This document shows positions 50,744 to 60,135 of a DNA stretch of 64,000 nucleotides, one piece after another. Made by a program: the position numbers and the translations under genes. Under the pieces are notes generated by a model. It was not told the DNA's origin. It searched no databases and saw nothing but the letters and a program-made list of their open reading frames with translations. Origin of the DNA: Microlunatus soli (GTDB lineage: Bacteria; Actinomycetota; Actinomycetes; Propionibacteriales; Propionibacteriaceae); assembly GCF_900105385.1 (NCBI RefSeq), contig NZ_LT629772.1, positions 1,426,001 to 1,490,000 of the forward strand, given 5' to 3'. The stretch's first letter is position 1. Each line of letters begins with the position of its first letter.

Positions 50744-51154
50744 TCAGGCCCGCTGGTAGGCGGGAAACACCGCATCGCTGCGGACGATCTCCTTGCCCAA
50801 CGGCATCAACGAGACCGGGATCAGCTTCAGGTTGGCCCAACCCAGCGGGATGCCGATGATCGAGATGAACAACGGGATCGAGGTGATGACGTGTCCGATC
50901 GCCAGCCAGATCCCGGCAACCAGCAGCCAGACCACGTTGCCCAAGGTCGCGCCGATGCCGACCCGTGGCTTGTCCACCACTGTCCGACCGAACGGCCACA
51001 ACGCATAACCGGCGATCCGGAACGACGCGATCCCCCACGGAATCGTCACGATCAGCACGCAGCAGACGATTCCTGCCGCGATGTAGCCCAGTGCGAGCCA
51101 GAAGCCCGACAGCACCAGCCAGATGATGTTCAGCAAGGTCCGCATGATTTCCAT
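50744..51154 (-). CDS. YccF-family membrane protein
   Basis: 136 aa from ATG 51154 (or ATG 51145). It has two YccF units, each with a pair of helices: LLNIIWLVLSGFWLALGYI and LGNVVWLLVAGIWLAIGHV. The linking segments contain IPWGIASFRIAGYALWPFGR, typical of the family. The function is unknown; it probably forms a small membrane complex. Confidence 0.88.
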   Translation of the reverse strand: MEIMRTLLNIIWLVLSGFWLALGYIAAGIVCCVLIVTIPWGIASFRIAGYALWPFGRTVVDKPRVGIGATLGNVVWLLVAGIWLAIGHVITSIPLFISIIGIPLGWANLKLIPVSLMPLGKEIVRSDAVFPAYQRA

Positions 51155-52217
51155 GGTGCCACCGGACAGACCGCTCGCCGGGCGGGTTGTCCACAGCCGA
51201 CGGGGATTCAGGGGTGATCACGGGTGATCCCCGGATCAAGATCAAAGCAGGATCGCCAACAGCGCAAGAGGCGACGCCCGGGCCGTCCTCGACCGGGCAG
51301 AATCGAGACCGGGCACCCATGGGCCGCAATCGGTGTCGCGCTGGGATCTAGCCAGGCATGCGCCGGTCCATACGACGCCTTTCACGCTCGGCTCGCTCCT
51401 CCGAGCCGGAAATGGACGCAGCAGGGTCACAGCGGTCGTCATTCTGATCGTCCGGCCGCGCGACCAGCCGTCCGGTGATCGTTCTACGACGGACCCCGCC
51501 GACAGACGTCGGGTGCGGCCCGTGGCGGGCAGACCCTCCGCGCAGCTTCACCGGTACCGGCTGAGCGCTGAATCGGTGTCCACTGGGGATCGGGCACCGG
51601 GCGATCACGCGTGGTGCTCCACAGTGGGACGTTCCGGCGGAAACTTCCCTCGCCGCGCCGGCACCCGATCGTTCATCAGCGCTGCCGGAGAATCCCTGCA
51701 CATCACGATCTCATACCGCCCAGACCGACCACCTGAGCGGGAGACACTCCGCTTCGGGCCCGCTGAGATCGCGAATTGCGTGGTTCACAACCGCTAGGTG
51801 ACGAGGAATCGGGCGGCACTCGCCGAGCACCGACAAAGCCGACAGCGGGTGGATTATGGACCGAGTTCACACCAAAATCCACCCAATCCCCTCGACCATG
51901 CGCTGTTCTGCTCCGACGGAGCAGGTACCGTCCCGATACCTTCCAGCACCGGGCCGGCTCCTGTCGAGGCAGCCAGCGGGGCAGCGAGGTGCCCCACACC
52001 CGCCTGCCTCCCCTACCCGCCCAATGGTCGCCATGCGAAGCAGGATCCGGATTGCCGCTGTCTCGAAGATCATGATCACGCGGGCAGCGTTTCGACCTGC
52101 TCTTCAGCACAGTCAGGAGGCTGACAAGGGTCGCGATCTGACGCGGTTGGTCATGTCACCCGAGGGGTGACCTGTCAATCCTCGGCCGATCTCGACACCT
52201 CGCCGGGTTCGGCGGGG
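51155..52217. other. Gene-poor region, about 1 kb
   Basis: No open frame here has a recognisable domain, a convincing start or codon-position bias. It is bounded by YccF and transglutaminase genes, both leftward. The left end is richer in GATC and less GC-biased than the neighbours. It could be promoter/leader sequence of YccF plus the decayed remains of a gene. No structured RNA was recognised. Confidence 0.5.
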
Positions 52218-53171
52218 TCAGCTCTGCACCGCTGCGGGGCCACGACGCAGCTCGGACCGCACCGGCGGATCGCCCCACGGGCAGATGGTGTTCACCACGT
52301 CCGGTGGCCGCAGCTGCGGATCGTCGGTCATGCTGGCGATCAGTTCGCGTTCGGCATCGAGGTCGCCGGCATCTGCGGCGACGATCAGCGACGCCAGCCG
52401 ATCGACCGATCCGGCCTGCTCCTCGGTCGGACCGGACGGATCGGTCATCGGGTCCCAGGCGTCCCAGAGCAACAGTTCGTGGCCGGCCCGGAACGCCGCG
52501 TCCAGGATGACGGCGTCGTGGATGAACCAGACACCGCGGACCTCCGTCGCGGGGTCGACGCCGTACCGGTCCGGATCGATCTCACCGGCGCGGTACCCGC
52601 GCCACACCTCGGCGGCCGTGACGAACGGCGCTCCGCGACCGGCCGGGATGTCGCGCGGTGACGCCAGTCGCGGCAGCGGTGAGGCGACCTCCGGATCGAA
52701 GCGTCGCCAGCGTTGCAGTTGCGGTTCCCAGGTCTCGACGACGACGTGATCGACCTGGAACTCCTCGACGAAGTAGCCGGCGAACCCGTACCGGATCCTG
52801 GCTGCGATCCCGTGCTGCCGAAGGATCGCGGCGGCCAGCAACGAGTGATCCCGGCAGCAGCCCTGCACCCGGCGGGACTCAGCGCGCGGGGTCCCGAGAT
52901 CAGCCGGGTGCCGTTGTTGATCAAGCTCGAGAATCTTCGCGATCCAGCGCGCGTTGACGTCGCTGCGAGTGCCTTCGGGCAGCTCGACCTCGCTGGCGCG
53001 GTAGTGCACGATCAGATTACGGGCCACCGTCGACGCCGCCCGATCCTGACCGGGCACTGCATCGAGCAGCGGGCCGAACCGTCCCGGATCGCTGTACGCC
53101 GTGTGCACCGCCCAGCGCCCCGGCTGATAGTCCGGCAGCACCGGCAGCATTCTCTCGGCCATTGCTTTCAC
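52218..53171 (-). CDS. Transglutaminase-like domain protein
   Basis: 317 aa. The papain-like triad is visible: Cys in VQGCCRDHSLLAAAILRQHG (Cys106), His in VDHVVVETWEP (about 142) and Asp in RRFDPEVAS (about 158). There is no signal peptide. The activity is likely a cysteine peptidase or peptide-crosslinking function on a cytoplasmic target. A long C-terminal part (about 200-317) has no known domain. Confidence 0.87.
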   Translation of the reverse strand: MKAMAERMLPVLPDYQPGRWAVHTAYSDPGRFGPLLDAVPGQDRAASTVARNLIVHYRASEVELPEGTRSDVNARWIAKILELDQQRHPADLGTPRAESRRVQGCCRDHSLLAAAILRQHGIAARIRYGFAGYFVEEFQVDHVVVETWEPQLQRWRRFDPEVASPLPRLASPRDIPAGRGAPFVTAAEVWRGYRAGEIDPDRYGVDPATEVRGVWFIHDAVILDAAFRAGHELLLWDAWDPMTDPSGPTEEQAGSVDRLASLIVAADAGDLDAERELIASMTDDPQLRPPDVVNTICPWGDPPVRSELRRGPAAVQS

Positions 53172-53280
53172 CCCGTTCCGAAGACGATGGCGACCACTTC
53201 AGCAGCTGACGTAGCGTCAGGGTCAAGCCTGGCCCGAATGTCGTGCATCCGGGCCCACGACCGAAGAACTTCTCCCGACG

Positions 53281-53307
53281 TGTCGAATACGATTCGGCCC
53301 GTCCGAC
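53281..53307 (+). promoter_or_regulatory. Candidate ECF42 promoter
   Basis: TGTCGA, 17 bp, CGAC, about 65 bp before the DGPF gene. This agrees with the recalled ECF42 promoter type (TGTCGA at -35 and CGA-type -10). Confidence 0.4.
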
Positions 53308-53371
53308 GCACTGGCAACATCATCCCTGCGGGCGCCCGAACGGAGTCCGCCGACGATCAGAGGAGACCACG

Positions 53372-53791
53372 ATGCGAGTCGTAGCGTTCATGATGGGCAA
53401 CGCGGACAGTGAGACCGGCCGGATCCCGTCCAGCGAGGAATTCGCCGAAATGGGCCGCTTCAACCAGACCCTGGTCGACGCCGGCGTGCTGCTGGCCGCC
53501 GACGGACTGCATCCCACTGCCGACAGCGCCAAGCTGCATTGGACCGGGGACGGTCCGACGGTGATCGACGGCCCGTTCACCGAGGCCAAGGAGGTCGTCG
53601 CCGGCTTCTGGATCGTCGACGTGACGTCGCTCGACGAAGCCAAGGAACGCTTCCAGCACTGCCCCTGCGGGGAGGGTGCAGAGATCCAGCTCCGGCCGAT
53701 CTACGAGCTGGCCGAATTCGAGGACAACATGACCACCGAGGTCCGCGAGCTCAACGAGAGCATCAAGTCCGGCATCACCGACGCCGGTTGA
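53372..53791 (+). CDS. YCII/DGPF-domain protein
   Basis: 139 aa from the ATG at 53372, with AGGAGA before it. The DGPF hallmark is in VIDGPFTEAKEVVAGFWIVD, with the YCII-type AKERFQHCPCGEG after it. It lies directly upstream of an ECF42 sigma gene, its usual partner. The biochemical role of DGPF proteins is not established. Confidence 0.9.
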   Translation: MRVVAFMMGNADSETGRIPSSEEFAEMGRFNQTLVDAGVLLAADGLHPTADSAKLHWTGDGPTVIDGPFTEAKEVVAGFWIVDVTSLDEAKERFQHCPCGEGAEIQLRPIYELAEFEDNMTTEVRELNESIKSGITDAG

Positions 53792-53830
53792 TCGCCAGCA
53801 GATCGCTGAGCCTGTCGAGGAGGCAGCCCC

Positions 53831-53901
53831 AATCCGCTGACCCGTCAGTTCCTCCGCAACACGCCGGGCAAGTCGGGGAGAAACTGACGGGTCAGCGGAT
53901 T
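53831..53901. repeat. 20-bp perfect inverted repeat hairpin
   Basis: Perfect 20-bp arms (53831-53850 and 53882-53901) enclose a 31-nt loop; the right arm is followed by TTTT. It lies between the DGPF and ECF42 genes, so it may terminate the first transcript. A related CTGAGCCTGTCGAGG sequence lies just before it. Confidence 0.7.
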
Positions 53902-53942
53902 TTCGCGGGCTCAGGACTCCTGCTGCGGTGTTGAATGGGGCC

Positions 53943-55211
53943 GTGAGTCAGGCAACGGCCAGCGATGTCAATGCCCGGATCGACGCGGTCTGGCGGATCG
54001 AGGCCGCACGGGTGATCTCCGCACTGGGCCGGATCGTGGGTGACCTCGGGCTGGCCGAGGAGCTGGCACAGGATGCTCTGGTCGCCGCGTTGGAGCAGTG
54101 GCCGTCCGAAGGCATCCCGCGCAACCCGGGCGCCTGGTTGATGACCACCGGCAAGCGGCGGGCGATCGACCGGATCCGGCGCGACGTCACGCTGCGCGAG
54201 AAGATCACCATCATCGGCCGCGAGCTGAAGGACCAGGAGGATCCCTACGACGAGGTCGACGAACGGATCGACGACGCCGTCGGCGATGACCTGCTGCGGC
54301 TGATCTTCACCGCCTGCCATCCGGTGCTCGGCTCCGACGCACGCGTTGCGCTGACCCTGAAGGCGGTCGGCGGGATGAGCACGGCCGAGATCGCGCGGGC
54401 GTTCCTGAGCTCGGAAGCGACGATCGCGCAACGCATCGTCCGAGCCAAGAAGACCTTGCTGACCAAGCAGGTCGGCTTCGAAGCGCCGACACCGCAGGAG
54501 CTGCCGGAACGGCTGCCGACCGTGCTGTCGGTGATCTACCTGATCTTCAACGAAGGGTACGTGGCCAGCAGCGGCGACGACTGGCTCCGACCGCAGCTGT
54601 GCCACGACGCGCTCCGGGTCGGACGGATGCTGTGCGGGCTGCTGCCCGAGGAGTCGGAGGTGTTCGCGCTGACCGCGCTGATGGAGCTGCAGGCCTCCAG
54701 GATCGGAGCCAGGACCGACCGCAACGGCAACGCGGTGTTGCTCCTTGATCAACAGCGGTCGCGCTGGGATCGGTTGTTGATCTCCCGAGGATTGCGGGCA
54801 CTGGACCGGGCGCACGCGCTGGGTGGCGCCCGCGGCAACTACGCATTGCAGGCGGCGTTGGCCGCCTGCCACGCCCGAGCGGCGCGGGCCGAGGACACCG
54901 ACTGGGCAACCATCGCGGCGATCTACGCCACCCTGGCCGAGGAATCACCCTCCCCCGTCGTCGAGCTGAACAGGGCCGTCGCGGTGGGAATGGCGTACGG
55001 GCCGCAGGCCGGACTTGATCTTGTCGACCAATTGCTCGACGTGCCGGCGCTGCAGCGCTACCACCTGCTGCCGAGTGTTCGCGGTGACCTGTTGGCCAAG
55101 CTCGACCGCCCCGAGGAGGCAGCGGCAGAGTTCCGGCGGGCAGCGGACCTGGCAGGCAACGAGCAGGACCGGGCCCTGTTGATCAAGCGCGCCGAGTCCG
55201 CGGAGGCATGA
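53943..55211 (+). CDS. ECF42-group RNA polymerase sigma factor
   Basis: 422 aa from the GTG at 53943 (GTG 53928 is an alternative). Sigma region 2 is RVISALGRIVGDLGLAEELAQDALVAALEQW, in part, and region 4 is MSTAEIARAFLSSEATIAQRIVRAKKTL. The long C-terminal extension (about 200-420) contains TPR-like helical repeats and the ECF42 marks EESEVFALTALMELQASR and GGARGNYALQAALAACHA. It probably drives DGPF genes including the one directly upstream. The extension acts in place of an anti-sigma factor. Confidence 0.92.
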   Translation: MSQATASDVNARIDAVWRIEAARVISALGRIVGDLGLAEELAQDALVAALEQWPSEGIPRNPGAWLMTTGKRRAIDRIRRDVTLREKITIIGRELKDQEDPYDEVDERIDDAVGDDLLRLIFTACHPVLGSDARVALTLKAVGGMSTAEIARAFLSSEATIAQRIVRAKKTLLTKQVGFEAPTPQELPERLPTVLSVIYLIFNEGYVASSGDDWLRPQLCHDALRVGRMLCGLLPEESEVFALTALMELQASRIGARTDRNGNAVLLLDQQRSRWDRLLISRGLRALDRAHALGGARGNYALQAALAACHARAARAEDTDWATIAAIYATLAEESPSPVVELNRAVAVGMAYGPQAGLDLVDQLLDVPALQRYHLLPSVRGDLLAKLDRPEEAAAEFRRAADLAGNEQDRALLIKRAESAEA

Positions 55212-55223
55212 CCGGTTCCTTGA

Positions 55224-55667
55224 TCAACTTCGGCGAGTACGCCACAACCAGAACAACCCGATGAACGGCAGGATCAGCGGGATGAAGCCGTACCCGATGC
55301 CGTAGGTCGACCAAACCGTCGCCCGTGGGAACGCGGCCGGATCGACAACACTCGCGGTCCCGACCGCCAGGACGCCGACCAGCTCGCTGCCGATCGCGAT
55401 CCAGGCCAGTCGACGCCCGACCCGACTGCCCATCGCCAGGGCGATCGTGGCCAGCACGTAGATCACCCCGGAGAGCGCGGACAGCAGGTAGGCCAGCGGC
55501 GCTTGATCGAATTGGGTGGCCAACTGGACACCAGCGCGCGAGCACGCCGCGATCGCGAACAGCCCGTAGACGGCGATCAGCACCCGGCCCGGCCCGCGCC
55601 GGGTCGGTGGCTGCAGGCGTTCGGCGTGATCATCGTCGGTGTCGTGATCTTGGACCCGGTCAGCCAC
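55224..55667 (-). CDS. Four-helix membrane protein
   Basis: 147 aa. Hydrophilic N-terminus, then four membrane helices (VLIAVYGLFAIAA, LLSALSGVIYVLATIALAM, IAIGSELVGVLAVGTASVV, FIPLILPFIGLFWLW). It belongs to a conserved but uncharacterised actinobacterial integral membrane family. Its start overlaps the end of the next membrane gene by 8 bp, so the two are coupled. Confidence 0.8.
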   Translation of the reverse strand: MADRVQDHDTDDDHAERLQPPTRRGPGRVLIAVYGLFAIAACSRAGVQLATQFDQAPLAYLLSALSGVIYVLATIALAMGSRVGRRLAWIAIGSELVGVLAVGTASVVDPAAFPRATVWSTYGIGYGFIPLILPFIGLFWLWRTRRS

Positions 55668-56025
55668 TGGCCACGCTCCACAGCTGCAGCAGCCGCAGGC
55701 TCATCACCGCGATCGCGACACCGGCAACGGTCATCACCAGCCCGGAATAGCGACTGCGGTCGACCACGGCCCACCAGATCCCCACCGGCATCAGCACCAC
55801 GATGCCGATCAGGTAGCCGATCGCGGTCGCGGTCTCGGCCGGCCCGTGTCCACGGCCGATCGCAACGAACCCGATCACCGACTGCGCGATCACCGCGAGC
55901 TCGGCTAGGAACGACCAGTAGAACTGCAGGTTGCCCGGCGGTTTGCGGGTGATCGCCGATACGCCACCCCAGATCGCCGCAACGACCGCGATCCCGATCA
56001 CCACGTAGCTCAGCCAGCCGATCAT
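55660..56025 (-). CDS. Four-helix membrane protein, partner of 55224 gene
   Basis: 121 aa with four membrane helices (LSYVVIGIAVVAAIWGGV, SFLAELAVIAQSVIGFVAI, IGYLIGIVVLMPVGIWWAVV, GLVMTVAGVAIAVMSLRLL). It begins the two-gene unit with the downstream membrane gene. No function is known. The pair probably forms a small membrane complex. Confidence 0.8.
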   Translation of the reverse strand: MIGWLSYVVIGIAVVAAIWGGVSAITRKPPGNLQFYWSFLAELAVIAQSVIGFVAIGRGHGPAETATAIGYLIGIVVLMPVGIWWAVVDRSRYSGLVMTVAGVAIAVMSLRLLQLWSVASG

Positions 56026-56093
56026 CCACCCATCCTTCCACTACAGAGCGTAGTGGATATACCGGTGGCCGCCGGCTTTGTCATGATGGCCGG

Positions 56094-56792
56094 ATGCGGA
56101 TCGTGGCGGAGAACGAAACCGGGCGCCGGTTGACCGAGTTCGTGCTCGGTCACGGTGACGATCCGGCCGACGAACTCCGCCGTCGCGGGCTGCGCCTGGT
56201 CCGGCCGATCGAAGCGGTCGGCACCGACGACGCCCTCACCGTCCGCCTGCTCGCCGAGTCCGGGTCACGCAGACCCCGTCGACGCCGGCGCCGCCGGTCA
56301 CCCCGGCCCGCGCCGGAGGGGACGGTCGTCCGGCAACGCGTCGCGGCGTACGCCTGGGTCCGTTCCAGCCGCGGCGTGCTGGCTGCCGAATACCATCGCC
56401 ACCTCCCCGACGGCCGCTGGACACTGCCCGGCGGCGGCATCGATCCGGGTGAGGAAGCCACCGCCGCCGTGCACCGGGAAGTGATGGAAGAGACCTCGCA
56501 GCGGATCGAACTCGGTGAACTGATCGCGATCAACACCAGCCGCCGGATCGGCTCCCGCAACGGCGAACGGGAAGACTTCCACGCCGTCCGGCTGATCTAC
56601 CGCGCCGACTGCCCCGACCCGACCGATCCGGTGGTGATCGACGTCGGCGGCAGCACCAGCGACGCGACCTGGTTCCCGTACGAGAACTGGCTGCAGGCAC
56701 CCTGGACGCCCGGCTGGCGCGCCCTCCTCACCAAGTTGTCGGAGCGTACTGCTGCTATGACGGACGCACCGTCGGGCAAGTCGGTCAGTTGA
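56094..56792 (+). CDS. Nudix hydrolase
   Basis: 232 aa. The Nudix box GGGIDPGEEATAAVHREVME continues as EETSQRIELGELIAIN, giving the metal-binding REVMEE core. The N-terminal about 75 residues are Arg-rich and not part of the fold. The substrate is unknown; probably a nucleoside diphosphate derivative. Confidence 0.9.
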   Translation: MRIVAENETGRRLTEFVLGHGDDPADELRRRGLRLVRPIEAVGTDDALTVRLLAESGSRRPRRRRRRRSPRPAPEGTVVRQRVAAYAWVRSSRGVLAAEYHRHLPDGRWTLPGGGIDPGEEATAAVHREVMEETSQRIELGELIAINTSRRIGSRNGEREDFHAVRLIYRADCPDPTDPVVIDVGGSTSDATWFPYENWLQAPWTPGWRALLTKLSERTAAMTDAPSGKSVS

Positions 56793-58155
56793 TGTCGGTG
56801 AGCAGGTCCTGACGGGTGACGATGCCGGACGGCTTACCGCCTTCGAGGACAAGCAGGGCGTCGTTGTCGGTCAGCGCGGCGACGGCTGCTGCGACCGGCT
56901 CGCTGGCACCGAGCATCGGCAACGCCGGTTCCATCACGCTGCCCACCGCTTCCGACGGCCGGGTGGAGTGGTTGAACAGCGCGCCCAGCAGACCACGCTC
57001 ACTGACCGAGCCGACCACCTCGGCGGCCATCACCGGCGGCTCGGCCCGGACCACCGGCATCTGCGAGACGCCGTACTCCCGAAGGATCTGGACCGCCTCG
57101 GCGACGGTCTCGTTGGGATGTGTGTGCACCAGGCTGGGCAGCGATCCCGACTTTTCCCGCAGCACGTCGCCGACGGTACGGACCGCGGCATCCGGACGCG
57201 GCGCGAAACCGTAGCGGGCCAGCCAGTCGTCGGAGAAGATCTTGGTCAGGTAGCCGCGTCCGGAGTCCGGCAGCAGGACCACGATCACTGCCTCCGGATC
57301 GTCGATCTCGGCCGCCAGCCGGACCGCCGCTGCCGCCGCCATTCCGGAGGATCCGCCGACCAGCAGGGCTTCCTCGCGTGCCAGCCGCCGGGTGAAGGCG
57401 AACGAATCGGCGTCGGAGATCTCGATCACCCGATCACAGACCTCGCGGTCGTAGTTGTCGGGCCAGAAGTCCTCGCCGACACCCTCCACCAGATACGGCC
57501 GCCCGGAACCGCCGGAGTAGACCGATCCGGCTGGGTCGGCGCCGACGATCTGGACCGCGCCGCCGGAGATCTCCTTCAGATAGCGACCGGTGCCCGAGAT
57601 CGTTCCGCCGGTGCCGATACCGGCGACGAAGTGGGTGATCTTTCCCTCGGTCTGCTTCCAGATCTCCGGGCCGGTCGAGGCGTAGTGGCTGGCTGGGTTG
57701 TTCGGATTGCTGTACTGGTCCGGCTTCCAGGCGCCCGGCGTCTCCCGCATCAGCCGGTCCGAGACCGAGTAGTAGGAATCGGGATGGTCGGGGTCGACAG
57801 CGGTCGGGCAGACGACCACCTCGGCGCCGTAGGCGCGCAGTACGTTCTGTTTGTCCTCGCTGACCTTGTCGGGGCAGACGAAGATGCAGTGATAGCCCTT
57901 GGCCTGGGCGACCATCGCCAACCCGACGCCGGTGTTGCCGCTGGTCGGCTCGACGATCACGCCGCCGGGCTTGAGCTTGCCCTCCCGCTCGGCCGCCTCG
58001 ATCATCTTGACCGCGATCCGGTCCTTCACCGACCCACCGGGGTTGAGGTATTCCACCTTGGCCAACACCAGCGGTTTTGCCCCGCCGGTCGTGGCGGACA
58101 GCTTGAGCAGCGGGGTGTTGCCGACCAGCTCGATCAACGAGTTCACGTACTCCAC
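56785..58155 (-). CDS. cbs: Cystathionine beta-synthase
   Basis: 456 aa from a GTG at 58155. The PLP lysine is in LNPGGSVKDRIAVKMIEAAE (Lys44), and the core has VEPTSGNTGVGLAM and GIGTGGTISGTGRYLKE. The C-terminal two CBS domains (about 330-456) follow (SLVHTHPNETVAEAVQILRE). Converts serine and homocysteine to cystathionine in reverse transsulfuration. It starts just before the Nudix gene stop on the other strand. With the metB gene, homocysteine can pass to cysteine. Confidence 0.95.
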   Translation of the reverse strand: MEYVNSLIELVGNTPLLKLSATTGGAKPLVLAKVEYLNPGGSVKDRIAVKMIEAAEREGKLKPGGVIVEPTSGNTGVGLAMVAQAKGYHCIFVCPDKVSEDKQNVLRAYGAEVVVCPTAVDPDHPDSYYSVSDRLMRETPGAWKPDQYSNPNNPASHYASTGPEIWKQTEGKITHFVAGIGTGGTISGTGRYLKEISGGAVQIVGADPAGSVYSGGSGRPYLVEGVGEDFWPDNYDREVCDRVIEISDADSFAFTRRLAREEALLVGGSSGMAAAAAVRLAAEIDDPEAVIVVLLPDSGRGYLTKIFSDDWLARYGFAPRPDAAVRTVGDVLREKSGSLPSLVHTHPNETVAEAVQILREYGVSQMPVVRAEPPVMAAEVVGSVSERGLLGALFNHSTRPSEAVGSVMEPALPMLGASEPVAAAVAALTDNDALLVLEGGKPSGIVTRQDLLTDIN

Positions 58156-58309
58156 GTGGCCGAGGATATCCGGGTCGGGCGGCAGCAGGACGACAACTTC
58201 ATCGGATCGGATCAGCACCCGCTGCCGGATCAATCGTTTGACAGGCCCGTGAGATCGTCACCGGGCAACCGGCCGGCGCAAGATTCCACCCCTGGCGCCC
58301 TCGGTCGTG

Positions 58310-59200
58310 ATGCGGTTGGCTGACGCCATGACGGCTGTCACCGAAGTGATCGAGCAGCTCTCCGGCGATCGGCCCATCGAGCTGGTGCGCCGTTTCGATC
58401 ATGGCGCCTGGGGTACCTCGCTGGCTCTGCTGAGCGGGGAACCGGTGGTGGTCAAGGCCTGGCCGACCTCACCGATCCGGGAACGGACCCTCGACCGGGG
58501 AATCCGCTGCGCCGCGGTGATGGCGGCTCGGCAGGTGCCGATTCCTCGACTCCTCGAGCGCGGCATCGTCGCCGACCACAGCTACCTGATCTATGAATTC
58601 GTCGAGGGCGAGTGGCCGCCGAGCATTGACCTCGGTCTCGCCCGGCAAATGCTCACCCTCATCGATCGCCAACGAGACGCCGCTCCCGGACCCGAACCTA
58701 GGAGTGCGCCGGCACTGCTCGCGACCATGCTCACCGATGGTGATGCCACGCTCGACATCGCTCCCGCGCGGCTCCGAGAGCATCCGGCCGGGCGAACGAT
58801 CCTGACCACGACCCTCGCTGCCCTGGAGGCCTGCGATCCGCGGAATCTCCGTACGACCGACATCGTGCACGGCGACTTCGCACCGGAGAATCTGCTGGTC
58901 CGCGACGGCGAGATCACCGCCGTCGTCGACTGGGAGCAGGCTCGCGTCGGCGATGTCGGTTTTGATCTGGCCGGCATGATCTACGACATCGAGATCGGCG
59001 ACAAGGCCGATCCGGACGTGCTCGGCGGGCTCTACCGGGCCATCCACGAGCAGCTGCCGCGCGATGCCTGGCGGCTGTATCTCGGCATCTATGCCGTCCG
59101 CTATGCCAGCTGGGCACTCGGCACCGAGATGGAAGCCGACGTATTGCGCGCCATCGACAAGATCATCCGACGGAACGACGAAGGGCCGCGACTGCAGTGA
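58310..59200 (+). CDS. Aminoglycoside-phosphotransferase-like kinase
   Basis: 296 aa from ATG 58310 (ATG 58328 possible). The kinase-like motifs are VVVKAWP, the Brenner catalytic loop VHGDFAPENLLV and the metal-binding VVDWEQARVGD. The APH fold includes many non-antibiotic kinases such as fructosamine or homoserine kinases. The substrate is unknown, so no resistance is assigned. Confidence 0.88.
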   Translation: MRLADAMTAVTEVIEQLSGDRPIELVRRFDHGAWGTSLALLSGEPVVVKAWPTSPIRERTLDRGIRCAAVMAARQVPIPRLLERGIVADHSYLIYEFVEGEWPPSIDLGLARQMLTLIDRQRDAAPGPEPRSAPALLATMLTDGDATLDIAPARLREHPAGRTILTTTLAALEACDPRNLRTTDIVHGDFAPENLLVRDGEITAVVDWEQARVGDVGFDLAGMIYDIEIGDKADPDVLGGLYRAIHEQLPRDAWRLYLGIYAVRYASWALGTEMEADVLRAIDKIIRRNDEGPRLQ

Positions 59201-59213
59201 GTCGCGGCCCTTC
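59180..59213. terminator. Bidirectional terminator, 14-bp stem
   Basis: Perfect 14-bp arms GAAGGGCCGCGACT and its complement with a 6-nt loop, overlapping the APH-like stop codon and ending 17 bp before the convergent Bax-inhibitor-1 gene's stop. Confidence 0.75.
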
Positions 59214-59229
59214 CTGAGATCGGTGGGTG

Positions 59230-60135
59230 CTATCGGCGGAAGTAGGACAGGATCCGCAGGATCTCCACATACAGCCAGACCATGGTCACGGTGAGGCCGA
59301 AGGCGCCGCGCCAGGATTCCTTGGCCGGTGCACCGGCCTCAACGCCCCGCTCGATGTAGTCGAAGTCGAGCACCAGGTTGAGAACGGCCAGGGTGACGCC
59401 GATCGCGGAGAAGACGATCGCCAGGATGCTGACGCTGCCGCCGGCGTCGCGGATGCCGAGGTTCAGACCGAACAGGCTGAACACCAGGTTGATCAACATC
59501 GCGGCCGCGAAGCCGATGGTCGCCAGGATGACGATCTTGCGGAACTTCGCCGTCACCCGGATGTTGAAGATCTTGTACGCCGCGAGCGTGACTCCGGCGG
59601 CGGCGAACGTGCCGATCACCGCCTGCATCACGATGCCCGGATACAGCCGCTCGAACATCAGGCTCAGCATGCCGATGAAGACGCCCTCGACGGCCGCATA
59701 GACCAGCACCAGCGCAGGATTCACAACCCTGCGGATCGAGACCAACAGCACGGTGATGAAGCCGACGATGGCCGAAACGATCAACGCCGGCATCAACATC
59801 GATCCCGGGATCACTCCGGACGCGACGCCCCACCAGCTGGCGGTCGCAGCGGCGACCAGCACAGCCATCGTGATCACGGTCTTGGTGACCACGTCGTCGA
59901 ACGTCATCCGGCCGCCGGACGGCGTCACCTGTCCGGGGTAGCCCTGCCGCTGGTCGGGCTGCGCGTAACCCTGCTGGAACGGGTCCGCCTGGCCCTGACC
60001 GTACTGAGGCTGACCGTATTGCGCCTGGCCGTACTGCCCCTGACCGTATTGGCCCTGACCGTATTGGCCACCTTGAGGAGCCGCGGGGGTGAACGCGTCC
60101 TTCCGCGACAAGATCGGATTCGAACTACGCAACAT
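59230..60135 (-). CDS. Bax inhibitor-1/YccA family membrane protein
   Basis: 301 aa. A cytoplasmic N-terminus of about 75 residues carries QYGQ repeats and is followed by seven membrane helices (for example AAAMLINLVFSLFGLNLG, LAVLNLVLDFDYIERGVEAG, in part). The conserved Asp pair in LDFDYIE and an Asp near the N-terminus fit the family's pH-sensing Ca2+ leak model. It is a stress-associated membrane channel; the role in bacteria is not fully known. Confidence 0.92.
   Translation of the reverse strand: MLRSSNPILSRKDAFTPAAPQGGQYGQGQYGQGQYGQAQYGQPQYGQGQADPFQQGYAQPDQRQGYPGQVTPSGGRMTFDDVVTKTVITMAVLVAAATASWWGVASGVIPGSMLMPALIVSAIVGFITVLLVSIRRVVNPALVLVYAAVEGVFIGMLSLMFERLYPGIVMQAVIGTFAAAGVTLAAYKIFNIRVTAKFRKIVILATIGFAAAMLINLVFSLFGLNLGIRDAGGSVSILAIVFSAIGVTLAVLNLVLDFDYIERGVEAGAPAKESWRGAFGLTVTMVWLYVEILRILSYFRR
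59995..60069 (-). repeat. QYGQ coding tandem repeat
   Basis: Five consecutive QYGQ-type units (about residues 23-47 of the Bax-inhibitor-1 protein), coded by 15-bp repeats. Low-complexity and likely variable in length between strains. Confidence 0.75.

Noticed and set aside
51333..52110. Open frames of 115-155 aa in the 1-kb gap
   Set aside because: Arg/Ser-rich with no domain, no good start and mutual overlap on both strands.
56968..58323. A 451-aa open frame antisense to cystathionine beta-synthase
   Set aside because: High-GC shadow frame without domains; the opposite strand encodes a complete enzyme.
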